Below are positions 1 to 6,850 of a stretch of DNA of 10,399 nt, in pieces (position 1 is the stretch's first letter; each line of letters begins with the position of its first letter). The DNA comes from DATKLX01 sp035542155 (GTDB lineage: Bacteria; Chloroflexota; Anaerolineae; Anaerolineales; Anaerolineaceae): NCBI GenBank assembly GCA_035542155.1, contig DATKLX010000122.1:1-10399 (forward strand), given 5' to 3'. The notes under the pieces were generated by a model that ran no database searches, was not told the DNA's origin, and saw only the letters and a program-made list of their open reading frames with translations. A program made the position numbers and the translations under genes.

Positions 1-1
1 A

Positions 2-133
2 TTGGGCCTCTCCTCGGATCGGGATGGCCCGTATTGGCTGCTGCGGGGAATTTCCGCGGTGATTGTCACAACAATGACCCTCTCGTTTGTTTTTTTGCAT
101 CCTTTTCCTTTTGGGGAGGATACTTATGGGTAA
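2..133 (+). CDS. C-terminal end of a probable membrane protein (partial)
   Basis: An open frame enters from the left edge and ends at TAA 131-133, giving 43 residues. The peptide contains a hydrophobic stretch (ISAVIVTTMTLSFVFL) that would suit a last membrane span, followed by a short acidic tail. Third codon positions in its first half are mostly G or C, like the genuine genes in this window, which favours this frame over the competing open frame from base 1 to 192. The family cannot be recognised from so short a tail. The glycosyltransferase that follows on the same strand makes a polysaccharide polymerase, flippase or other envelope membrane protein plausible, but this is only inference. 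Confidence 0.45.
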   Translation: MGLSSDRDGPYWLLRGISAVIVTTMTLSFVFLHPFPFGEDTYG

Positions 134-222
134 TCACCGAACTCTTTTCACTGAATCTGGTTTCCGCGACCGATGCGGTAGCATTGGTGTAGATCAGAAT
201 TCCGCCTTGGCTTAATCCCTGA

Positions 223-231
223 TGGTATAAT
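223..231 (+). promoter_or_regulatory. Extended -10 promoter for the glycosyltransferase gene
   Basis: TGG directly precedes a perfect TATAAT (226-231), an extended -10 element. No good -35 box lies 16-18 bases upstream, which is common with extended -10 promoters. Transcription would start near 238, leaving a leader of about 27 bases before the ATG at 265 with no evident Shine-Dalgarno sequence. Confidence 0.5.
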
Positions 232-264
232 CGATCATTCTTAAAGTTCAGACGGACACATGGG

Positions 265-1359
265 ATGGTCTCTGAAATCGCAATCAACGGCCGTTTTCTT
301 GGGCAGCCCCTGACCGGCGTGCAGCGCTACTCGCTCGAGGTGTTGAAGGTCATGGACCGGCTGCTCACCAACGGTGAAATCGACCCCAATGGGTGCCGGC
401 TAACCTGTTATACCCCACCGTCTTACCGGGATATCCCGGCAACCTGGAAAACGATCCGGGTCAGCCCCGCGGGATTTCTAAATGGAAATTTATGGGAGCA
501 GATCGACCTGGCCGTGCTGGCGCGGGGCAAAACGCTCTTCAGCCCAGGCAATATCGGACCGGCCGTGCTCCCCGGGCAGATCGTGACGATCCACGATGCC
601 TCGGTGTTCGCTGTGCCAGAAGCCTATTCGATCTGGTTCCGGATGAAGTACCGGCTGATCCTCTCCATCCTGGGAAAGACGGCCCGGAAAATCATCACGG
701 TTTCGGAATTTTCAAAATGCGAGCTGATGAAGTACTGCCGCATCCCGGAAGAGAAAATCGCGGTCATCCCCCACGGGAGCGAACATCTGGACTGCCTGAA
801 AGCGGACCAGGCCGTTTTTGAACGGTTCGATATCGGGAAAAAGCCGTACCTGCTCACGGTGGGCAGCGACAGCCCACATAAAAATCTGGGGGTTCTGGCC
901 GAGGCGCTGCGAAGGATGGACCGGACCGATTTCGAAGTGGTCATGGTGGGTGGGGCGTTCCGGTGGTTTTCGAAAGATCACGGGGAGGCCTGGCCGGAGA
1001 CCGTGCGGCGGATCGGGTACGTCAACGACTGCGAATTGCGCGCGCTGTACGAGCGCGCCGCGGCCTTGGTATTCCCCTCGAAATACGAGGGGTTTGGGAT
1101 GCCGGTGCTGGAGGCAATGACGTCTGGCTGCCCGGTGATCTGCTCGCGGACGGCGTCGCTCCCGGAGGTGGGGGGAGATGCGGTGCTGTACTTTGACCTG
1201 GAGAAGCCGGAGGAGCTGAAGGAGCAGATCGAGCGGGTGTTGGGGGATGAACGGCTGAGAGAGGTTTTGCGATGCAAGGGGTTGGTGAGAACGGCTATGT
1301 TCAGTTGGGATGAGGCGGCGCGGAGGACGTGGGGGGTGATGCGAGCGAGCTTACCTTGA
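265..1359 (+). CDS. Glycosyltransferase, GT4-type (GT-B fold)
   Basis: The 364-residue product is a retaining GT-B glycosyltransferase of the mannosyltransferase/WbaZ-like type. It would transfer a sugar from a nucleotide-sugar donor to a lipid- or polymer-linked acceptor at the cytoplasmic face of the membrane. The N-terminal domain carries the loop NGRFLGQPLTGVQRYS (8-23), and IVTIHDAS (106-113) and ITVSEFSK (144-151) are typical internal motifs. The C-terminal donor-binding domain begins near 190 with LLTVGSDSPHKNL (197-209) and contains the EX7E motif, E275 and E283, within YEGFGMPVLEAM. Length is normal for the family and no signal peptide is visible. The ATG at 265 is the only reasonable start, as no in-frame start codon lies between the promoter and it. 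The gene appears to be alone on its strand, and its 3' end overlaps the convergent ARMT1-like gene. Donor and acceptor cannot be read from sequence. Confidence 0.92.
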   Translation: MVSEIAINGRFLGQPLTGVQRYSLEVLKVMDRLLTNGEIDPNGCRLTCYTPPSYRDIPATWKTIRVSPAGFLNGNLWEQIDLAVLARGKTLFSPGNIGPAVLPGQIVTIHDASVFAVPEAYSIWFRMKYRLILSILGKTARKIITVSEFSKCELMKYCRIPEEKIAVIPHGSEHLDCLKADQAVFERFDIGKKPYLLTVGSDSPHKNLGVLAEALRRMDRTDFEVVMVGGAFRWFSKDHGEAWPETVRRIGYVNDCELRALYERAAALVFPSKYEGFGMPVLEAMTSGCPVICSRTASLPEVGGDAVLYFDLEKPEELKEQIERVLGDERLREVLRCKGLVRTAMFSWDEAARRTWGVMRASLP

Positions 1360-2572
1360 TCTGTACCAACCCCCATTTCCCGTTGGTTCGCCAGGTTGGA
1401 TCGATCCGGTTGAGCTCTTTGACTTGTCTCTCCCTTAGCCCGACCATCACATCCGATTTGGCCGTCCGCAGCGCGGCCAGCCTGGTCGGGAAATAATCCG
1501 TAATTTTCTCGAAGGGCGTTGTCTCCGGCCAGCGCAGGTCGCCCACCAGCCGGCGGTAGTTCGCATCCCCCTTGCTGATCACAATGCCGGCCTGGCTCAG
1601 CTCCCGGTACAATGCTCCGGGCATCTCCCACTCGAACAGTGGTGAGTTCCAGAAGAAATGCTCGTCAAGGCACAGGATGCCTGTATTAAACGCCTTTTCC
1701 AGCCGTTCTCCAAATGCCGCGGTGCTCTCATCCTGCTCGCTCTGCAGAACCTCTACGGTCCTGCGCACGTCGGCGGGCATTGCGTCGGACACAAAGGTCG
1801 GGTGCGCCTTGAGGTGAAAATGGACCTCCTCCGCCAGTCCACGTCCGGCCAGCAGGTCGGCAAAAGCCAGGTCACAGACCAGTTCGTACCCGGCGTTGTC
1901 GATCAAAAAATCCACTCGCTGCTCGCGGCGTGGCAGGTGGAGCAGCACCTCGACGACATCTGCGATCCGGTTGACCAGCAGGAATTCGGCTGTCTGGTGC
2001 AGCCTCGCGTGCGACGGCGTCTCTTCCGCGTCCGCTGGCCACAGGCTCAGGTCTGCCTGGTTTCCCCACAGGTTGCTCTCGATCGCCTCGGTCAACGCCT
2101 CTTCGACCGGGAAGTCTGCTCTCCGCCAGGTTTCCAGCCGGGTTACCAGCGTGTGTGTTCTTTGCCGGCTGGTTTCCAGTCCCATTTTTTTCTGATAGAG
2201 GAACGGATCGACCTGGTAAGTTATCCCTTTTTGGAAGTACCCCGTCGCCTCCAGGATCCTCCGGTAAAACGTGTTCTCGCAGACCAAGAAAGCCAGCTCT
2301 CGCCAGGTCTTTCCCTCGAAGGTGCGAGAATACGTTCTCCACAGGTCCAGGTCCGGCGCGCCCGGGTCGTCGATCTCAAGGACCGGGCTGTCCGGCAGCA
2401 CCGCGATCAGCGCTTCGATATGTCGGTTGATCTCATCCGGAAAATCATTTTCGAGGATCACCCGCCGGGCGATTTCCGGCAGCCGGACCAGAAGCGTATT
2501 TTCGGCGAACGAGCGCGGGTCTGCGCAGCGGTAGGGAGGGGGAAGAGGAAGCGAAGGGGAGCGAGGTTGCAT
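1301..2572 (-). CDS. ARMT1-like damage-control phosphatase (DUF89 family)
   Basis: The 423-residue product is clearly related to eukaryotic ARMT1 (C6orf211), a metal-dependent phosphatase of the DUF89 damage-control family. Relatives hydrolyse phosphometabolites such as fructose 1-phosphate; a protein carboxyl methyltransferase activity has also been claimed for human ARMT1. Matching blocks in order, numbered from the chosen start: NLWGNQADLSLW (167-178), IDNAGYELVCDLAFAD (224-239) with the metal-binding Asp225-Asn226 pair, EVHFHLKAHPTFVSD (249-263), KGDANYRRLVGD (334-345) with the conserved Lys and Asp, and a C-terminal TNGKWGLVQ (396-404). The frame is open back to 2701, but the family's N-terminal PPPYR...FAENTL begins just after the Met at 2572, so I start there. 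A GTG at 2596, preceded at short spacing by AGGAG, is an alternative. The last 19 residues or so, rich in Ser and Pro, lie mostly opposite the glycosyltransferase 3' end and extend past the conserved domain. Substrate unknown. Confidence 0.9.
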   Translation of the reverse strand: MQPRSPSLPLPPPYRCADPRSFAENTLLVRLPEIARRVILENDFPDEINRHIEALIAVLPDSPVLEIDDPGAPDLDLWRTYSRTFEGKTWRELAFLVCENTFYRRILEATGYFQKGITYQVDPFLYQKKMGLETSRQRTHTLVTRLETWRRADFPVEEALTEAIESNLWGNQADLSLWPADAEETPSHARLHQTAEFLLVNRIADVVEVLLHLPRREQRVDFLIDNAGYELVCDLAFADLLAGRGLAEEVHFHLKAHPTFVSDAMPADVRRTVEVLQSEQDESTAAFGERLEKAFNTGILCLDEHFFWNSPLFEWEMPGALYRELSQAGIVISKGDANYRRLVGDLRWPETTPFEKITDYFPTRLAALRTAKSDVMVGLRERQVKELNRIDPTWRTNGKWGLVQIKVSSLASPPTSSAPPHPN

Positions 2573-2578
2573 TCCCGG

Positions 2579-2584
2579 ATTATA
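2579..2584 (-). promoter_or_regulatory. Candidate leaderless promoter of the ARMT1-like gene
   Basis: Read on the minus strand this is a perfect TATAAT, and exactly 6 bases (CCGGGA) separate it from the ATG at 2572. Transcription from such a box would begin at or next to the A of the start codon, giving a leaderless mRNA. No Shine-Dalgarno sequence precedes this ATG. The -35 region is not convincing. The rest of the 199-base gap up to the acyltransferase (2585-2771) shows no gene and no obvious terminator. Confidence 0.4.
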
Positions 2585-2771
2585 GCGGAAATTCACATCT
2601 CCTGTGTGCCAGATGAACGGGTTCCACTCGACGGATATTCTTTTGCCCCGATCTGTGCTATCTTGTGTACGTCGTTTGTCTCGACCGGCACTGTAGCGCA
2701 TGCCTACTCGAAGAGCCTTGAAGGGGGCGGTTTGCGCTCTGGCCTTGCGTCTGGCTTTCCCAGGTTTCCTC

Positions 2772-3938
2772 TTACCTTTCCCCGATTATCGCTTTCTCTT
2801 TCAAAGTCTCTGGAATGGCCACCTTTCTCAGTGGTTTCATCCCGAACAGCACCCGCATTCCATTGTTTCTCCGCACCAGGAATTCATAGAAGCCAATGCA
2901 TACCGCGAACGAACTGACTGCGATAATTCCCCATTTCAAAGTATCTACGATGGGCCATAGCACCACGAAGAACCCGATGCAGATCAATACCGTCTGGTGT
3001 TCGATGTAAAAAGGCAGCACAGCCTCACTTACATATCCCAGAAACGTCGAGTTACGGTTGAGATGGTTCATCCCAAATCCCAAAAAGGTCAGAACCCAGG
3101 CCCAGGACATCACATCTGCGTGTTTGTCCGTCACGATCCAGAGGATGGTGGTTGCCACTGCCAGTACCAGCGATACCCAGCGCATCCTGCGAATGCTGTT
3201 CTGTAGCCGCTCGCTGGAAATAATTTCGAACCCGGCAACGAAAAAGCATAGATAGACTGGGAAGCTCCAACTGAAGAAATGATGCCCGTACCAGGCGGAA
3301 TGATCCAGAAAAGTCTCGCAAAGGACTACCGGCAGCGCCAGGAGTACGTAAAACACGCCCGGAAATGCCATCACGCGGGTTAATCCATCCAGCAATTGGA
3401 CTCCCTTCGGGCTCTTGAGAAACAGGAACAGCGGCAGCAGGAGGATGCTGTAAACAAACAGCACCTCGAGGTACCACAGGTGCAGCCCATGGAAAGCAAA
3501 ATTTCCATTCTCTGTAGAGCCCATGAATACGCCGTCGAAATAATGCGGTACGAAATCCCAGAACGAACCGCTGAATTTGCCGTTCGTCACCCGGTCGAGA
3601 TAAACCACCGGGATTGTGTAGGTAAACACCCCTACAACCAGTGGCACGAACAATCGCAGAACCTTTTCCTTCACGAATTTCCCAACTTTTTCGTCCGGTT
3701 TCCCCTTGTCCAGGGCGAAAAACAGGCTTGCCCCGGAGATGAGGAAAATGAACGGCATCATCCAGACGTCGAGGAAATTGGTGAAATACTGTGCAGCGGG
3801 ATAAGTGACCGCATTTTTCGCCGACCATGGATCCATGTTGAAAAAACGGACGCTGTGGAAGAAGAAAACGCACAAAATGGCGATGACGCGCATCCAATCC
3901 AGGTCGTATCTGCGGCTGGTAAGAGAATGTTTTTCCAT
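2772..3938 (-). CDS. Membrane acyltransferase, acyltransferase-3 family (MdoC/OpgC-like)
   Basis: The 388-residue protein has about ten hydrophobic segments and belongs to the acyltransferase-3 superfamily, which O-acylates (often acetylates or succinylates) extracytoplasmic glycans. The N-terminal signature RRYDLDWMRVIAILCVFFFHSVRFF (9-33) holds the catalytic-type His28. WMMPFIFLISGASLFF (59-74) and the GLHLWYLEVLF block (151-161) are typical of the MdoC/OpgC-like branch, and FYIEHQTVLI (310-319) is the conserved late helix. The tail after 355 is basic and cytoplasmic in character. The start is well supported: GGAGG lies 5 bases before the ATG. Its neighbours on the same strand are the AIM24-family gene 254 bases upstream and the ARMT1-like gene 199 bases downstream, gaps wide enough that separate transcripts are likely. 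The glycosyltransferase nearby suggests a surface glycan as acceptor, which is inference. Confidence 0.88.
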   Translation of the reverse strand: MEKHSLTSRRYDLDWMRVIAILCVFFFHSVRFFNMDPWSAKNAVTYPAAQYFTNFLDVWMMPFIFLISGASLFFALDKGKPDEKVGKFVKEKVLRLFVPLVVGVFTYTIPVVYLDRVTNGKFSGSFWDFVPHYFDGVFMGSTENGNFAFHGLHLWYLEVLFVYSILLLPLFLFLKSPKGVQLLDGLTRVMAFPGVFYVLLALPVVLCETFLDHSAWYGHHFFSWSFPVYLCFFVAGFEIISSERLQNSIRRMRWVSLVLAVATTILWIVTDKHADVMSWAWVLTFLGFGMNHLNRNSTFLGYVSEAVLPFYIEHQTVLICIGFFVVLWPIVDTLKWGIIAVSSFAVCIGFYEFLVRRNNGMRVLFGMKPLRKVAIPETLKEKAIIGER

Positions 3939-4016
3939 AGTTGCCTCCAGCCTGTCGATTGGTTTGGGTTTTGGGACAGGCCGATCACCCTTTGATCGTA
4001 CTGGATAGGAGGCGCG

Positions 4017-4060
4017 CCGCCATCCGGCTTCGAATGGAATTCCTGAGGGCCGGATGGCGG
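4017..4060. repeat. Perfect 12-bp inverted repeat between the AIM24 and acyltransferase genes
   Basis: CCGCCATCCGGC (4017-4028) and its exact complement GCCGGATGGCGG (4049-4060) flank a 20-base loop that itself contains the palindrome GGAATTCC (4036-4043). The structure lies 133 bases beyond the AIM24 stop codon and 79 bases before the acyltransferase ATG. No strong T tract follows in either direction; only ATTTTG follows on the plus strand. It may still terminate AIM24 transcription, act as a leader structure or operator for the acyltransferase, or be a dispersed palindromic repeat. The remainder of the 3939-4192 gap holds no recognisable gene. Confidence 0.7.
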
Positions 4061-4192
4061 ATTTTGAAAAGAAACTTTATATGGATTTGACCAGACTTTT
4101 GGCCTAATACTTTGGACTGTTGGCGGGTAAACCCTGAGTAACCTGCTGACCAGGGAACCAAATGACTAAGGTCGGTTTTCGGTTCTCGTGAA

Positions 4193-5002
4193 TTATCCCA
4201 ATTTAATATTCAGCCCAGGACCTTCGCTGTTCCCTTCTGATTTGGGCAGATACTGCCGGATCGCTCCTGCCAGCTTACTGATCGGCATGGTCTGAAGCCA
4301 GACCCGTCCTGGTCCGGAAAGCGACGCGAAGAACAGCCCTTCGCCGCCGAAGAGTATGTTGCGAATCCCTTTCACGGTCTGGATATCGTAACTGATCGTG
4401 GGCTCGAACATTGCCACGTGGCCGGTGTCTACCAGCAGGCGCTGCCCCGCGACCAGTGTGTATTCAACGATCTCGCCATCCAGCGCGGCAAAGAACGTCC
4501 CCGGCCCATCAAAGCGCTGTAAAATGAACCCTTCCCCGCCGAAAAGCCCTGCGCCCAACTTGCGCTGCAGGGCAACTGAGAAGTTGACGCTTTTTTCAGC
4601 CACCAGCAGGGTATCCTTTTGCGCGATCATCGCCTGCCCCTGAGCCAGGTGGACCGGGATGATCTTGCCCGGGAAATCCGAAGAGAAAGTGACGAACTGC
4701 TGGTCCCGGTCGGTGGTGAAGTTCACTACGAACAGCGATTCGCCTGAGACGACCCGCGACAATGCGCCCATAATCCCCTTGCCGCCCAGGTTGGTGTTCA
4801 TCTGGATCCCGTCGCTCATCCACGAAAGAGAGCCGGTCTCAGAATAAAGCGCCTGGCCGCGGTTCAGTTGGATCATCAGGGACTGCATGACTGTGCCTAC
4901 AACCTGATAGGGTGAGCCTCCCACCGTGGTCCCGCTCAATGCGACGTTAGGATTGGGCAGATCCAGCCGCTGCCCGGGGATATTGGTGTATGCTTCGCTC
5001 AT
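4193..5002 (-). CDS. AIM24 family protein (TIGR00266-type)
   Basis: This 269-residue protein has the composition and repeats of the AIM24/TIGR00266 family: a glycine-rich beta-strand fold related to the tryptophan RNA-binding attenuator-like superfamily. Recognisable parts are the opening YQVVGTVMQSLMIQLNRGQALYSETGSLSWMS (32-63), SGESLFVVNFT (86-96), and two similar blocks, LFGGEGFILQRFDGPGTFFAAL (153-174) and LFGGEGLFFASLSGPGRVWLQT (217-238). There is no signal peptide or membrane span. The yeast homologue is needed for mitochondrial membrane organisation; the bacterial role is not established. The frame is open for 10 more codons upstream, but the Met at 5002 has GGAGG (5007-5011) 4 bases before it, which decides the start. 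The gene is divergent from the TauE/SafE-family exporter gene, with 89 bases between them. Confidence 0.88.
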   Translation of the reverse strand: MSEAYTNIPGQRLDLPNPNVALSGTTVGGSPYQVVGTVMQSLMIQLNRGQALYSETGSLSWMSDGIQMNTNLGGKGIMGALSRVVSGESLFVVNFTTDRDQQFVTFSSDFPGKIIPVHLAQGQAMIAQKDTLLVAEKSVNFSVALQRKLGAGLFGGEGFILQRFDGPGTFFAALDGEIVEYTLVAGQRLLVDTGHVAMFEPTISYDIQTVKGIRNILFGGEGLFFASLSGPGRVWLQTMPISKLAGAIRQYLPKSEGNSEGPGLNIKLG

Positions 5003-5034
5003 GGTTCCTCCATTTTGTATCGGAAAAGTCATTC

Positions 5035-5040
5035 AGTATA
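5035..5040 (-). promoter_or_regulatory. Candidate -10 box for the AIM24-family gene
   Basis: On the minus strand this reads TATACT, within an AT-rich stretch. Transcription would begin near 5028, giving a leader of about 25 bases that contains the GGAGG ribosome binding site. No convincing -35 box is present at 17 bases. It shares the 89-base divergent region with the exporter promoter. Confidence 0.35.
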
Positions 5041-5079
5041 TAGCTTAGCAAAGATTTACTGGGAATGCAATCTATATAG

Positions 5080-5085
5080 TATGAT
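5080..5085 (+). promoter_or_regulatory. Candidate leaderless promoter of the TauE/SafE-qor unit
   Basis: TATGAT is followed by exactly 6 bases (TGGTCT) and then the ATG at 5092, so transcription would begin at the start codon. There is no Shine-Dalgarno sequence before this ATG. An overlapping TATAGT (5075-5080) is a second possible -10 and would give a leader of about 5 bases. The spacing matches that of the ARMT1-like gene promoter. Confidence 0.42.
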
Positions 5086-5091
5086 TGGTCT

Positions 5092-5811
5092 ATGGACCTG
5101 TTCCAGACTTCCGTCGCCATCCTCGTCACTGCTGTTGGAGCGCTCCTTCAGGGCGTCACCGGATTGGGTCTCAATCTTTTCGCTTCACCCATCTTAATGA
5201 TGGTTCACCCGCGCTTTATCCCGGGTCCGATTTTAATGGGAGCCCTGCTCCTTACCGCTCTCATGCTCCTTCGCGACCGCTCCAGCATCGACTTCCGGGG
5301 CGTTGGCTGGATGACCGCCGGCATGCTCCCGGGGACTTATCTGGCCGGGCGTTTGCTCCCAATCATCTCCCTCAACGCCCTGTCCATATTATTAGGCTGC
5401 CTGGTCCTGGCGGGGGTGGGTCTGAGCTTTTGGGGGGTGAAGTTCCCTGGCTATGCCTGGGTCCTGTTCCTGGCTGGCTTTATCTCCGGGGTGGGCACCA
5501 TTTTGGCTTCGATTGGCGGCCCTCCGGTGGCGCTTGTCAACCAGGACCTCGAGCCGCGCAAGCTGCGTGGGACGCTTTCGGGATATTTCATCCTTTCGGG
5601 GTTCGTCGGCCTGATGCTGCTGATCCCGGCCGGGAGAATAGGTCCAACCGAGCTCGGCCTTTCCATTTGGGTGCTTCTCGGTGTGGTCGTCGGTTTTCTC
5701 AGCTCTGGCTTTTTACTGAGTAAGATGGATGCGCGGATCACCCGCATCGTTTTATTAATTCTCTCGGCGCTCAGTGCGCTGATCCTGATAGTTCAACAAA
5801 TCTGGCGTTAG
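5092..5811 (+). CDS. TauE/SafE family (DUF81) membrane transporter, probable anion exporter
   Basis: The 239-residue protein is almost entirely hydrophobic, with about eight predicted membrane segments in two related halves. Each half carries the family's glycine-rich motif: GALLQGVTGLGLNLFASPIL (16-35) in the first and GFISGVGTILASIGGPPVAL (129-148) in the second, the latter followed by the loop NQDLEPRKLRGTLS, which fits the family. Members export sulfite, sulfoacetate or other organosulfur anions, or import related compounds; the substrate here cannot be read from sequence. Length is at the short end of the family (about 240-260). A Met codon at 5092 fits the family's N terminus. It is followed after 17 bases by the quinone oxidoreductase gene, so the two are probably co-transcribed. 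Confidence 0.88.
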   Translation: MDLFQTSVAILVTAVGALLQGVTGLGLNLFASPILMMVHPRFIPGPILMGALLLTALMLLRDRSSIDFRGVGWMTAGMLPGTYLAGRLLPIISLNALSILLGCLVLAGVGLSFWGVKFPGYAWVLFLAGFISGVGTILASIGGPPVALVNQDLEPRKLRGTLSGYFILSGFVGLMLLIPAGRIGPTELGLSIWVLLGVVVGFLSSGFLLSKMDARITRIVLLILSALSALILIVQQIWR

Positions 5812-5828
5812 AAATCATGGAGGTCGCG

Positions 5829-6797
5829 ATGCATGGCATCCGGGTACACGAATATGGCGATTCAAGCAAGCTGGTCGAGGAGGACATTCCGGTTCCTCAG
5901 CCTGGACCAGGCGAAGTCCGGGTCAAGGTTGCCGCGGTTGGGCTGAACTTCGTTGAAATTTACCAGCGCAGAGGGCTTTACCGCAATCCTTTGCCCCTCG
6001 CGCCTGGCGATGAATTTTCTGGAACGGTGGATGCCCTCGGAGAAGGGGTGGCCGGTTTTCAGATCGGCGACCGGGTCGCGACTGCCAGAGGCGCCGGTGG
6101 GTATGCTGAGTATGCCCTCGTTCGCGCCGACCAGCTCGTTCCCGTCCCGCCCCAGATCACCCTCGAGCAGGCAGCGGCGGTCCTCCTTCAGGGAATCACC
6201 GCCCATTACCTGGCTCTTTCCACGTTCCCCCTTAATCCGGACCATGTCGCTCTGATCCACGCTGCGGCTGGGGGAGTAGGCCAGCTTCTCACCCAAATCG
6301 CCAAGAAATGCGGGGCGAAGGTCATCGCCACAGTGGGTAGCGAGGAAAAAGTCGGGTTGGCCCGTGGAGCCGGCGCGGATGAGGTTATTCTCTACTCCAA
6401 ATTGGATTTCGAGGCCGAAGTCAAAAGTCTGACGAGTGGAAAAGGAGTGGATGTGGTCTACGATGGAGTGGGATCCTCCACATTTTTAAAAGGCCTGAAT
6501 TGCCTCAAACCGCGAGGCTACATGGTCCTCTACGGCCAGGCCAGCGGTCCCGTGGAACCGATCAACCCCCAACTGCTCAACCAGAAGGGGTCCTTGTTCC
6601 TGACCCGCCCAACCATTGCCCATTACACGCTCACCCGTGAAGAACTCCTCTGGCGCGCCGAGAATTTGTTTGGCTGGATCGCTTCCGGAGATCTGACGGT
6701 CACCATCGACCGGACCTTCCGGCTCACAGAAGCCCCCCAAGCCCATGCTTATATGGAATCCCGGCAGACCAAGGGTAAGGTCCTCCTGATTCCTTGA
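5829..6797 (+). CDS. qor: NADPH:quinone oxidoreductase-like, zinc-free medium-chain dehydrogenase
   Basis: The 322-residue product belongs to the quinone oxidoreductase branch of the medium-chain dehydrogenase/reductase superfamily, which reduces quinones or activated alkenes with NADPH. The N-terminal catalytic domain shows VGLNFVEIYQRRGLY (37-51) and PGDEFSGTVDALGEGV (59-74); LLQGITAHYLA (119-129) precedes the Rossmann domain, whose nucleotide-binding motif is HAAAGGVGQLLTQIAK (144-159). YDGVGSSTFLKGLNCLKPRG (211-230) and the C-terminal QTKGKVLLIP (313-322) are also typical. Catalytic zinc ligands are absent, as expected for this branch. An ATG at 5817 is in frame, but GGAGG (5819-5823) lies 5 bases before the ATG at 5829, so the true start is there. 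Length matches the family. It follows the TauE/SafE-family gene in a likely two-gene operon and is closed by a terminator. Physiological substrate is unknown. Confidence 0.9.
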   Translation: MHGIRVHEYGDSSKLVEEDIPVPQPGPGEVRVKVAAVGLNFVEIYQRRGLYRNPLPLAPGDEFSGTVDALGEGVAGFQIGDRVATARGAGGYAEYALVRADQLVPVPPQITLEQAAAVLLQGITAHYLALSTFPLNPDHVALIHAAAGGVGQLLTQIAKKCGAKVIATVGSEEKVGLARGAGADEVILYSKLDFEAEVKSLTSGKGVDVVYDGVGSSTFLKGLNCLKPRGYMVLYGQASGPVEPINPQLLNQKGSLFLTRPTIAHYTLTREELLWRAENLFGWIASGDLTVTIDRTFRLTEAPQAHAYMESRQTKGKVLLIP

Positions 6798-6816
6798 AAT
6801 CCCACGAAACAAAATA

Positions 6817-6850
6817 AAAGCAGGAGTCACATTCTGGCTCCTGCTTTCCT
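6817..6850 (+). terminator. Stem-loop terminator after qor
   Basis: AAAGCAGGAG (6817-6826) pairs perfectly with CTCCTGCTTT (6838-6847). Two further pairs (one of them G-T) leave a loop of about 7 bases. The stem ends in TTT and is followed by CCT, so the T tract is short. Position 20 bases after the qor stop codon fits a Rho-independent terminator for the exporter-qor unit. Confidence 0.75.

Noticed and set aside
1..192. Alternative open frame from base 1 at the left edge
   Set aside because: Its third-position base use is less like the real genes than that of the frame ending at 133, though so short a stretch cannot fully exclude it.
66..287. Minus-strand open frame of 73 codons at the left edge
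   Set aside because: It runs across the glycosyltransferase promoter and start, and its translation shows no recognisable features.
1658..2917. Long plus-strand open frame of 419 codons
   Set aside because: It is the antisense shadow of the ARMT1-like gene; its translation is Arg/Gln/Val-rich without family motifs, whereas the minus strand matches ARMT1 over its whole length.
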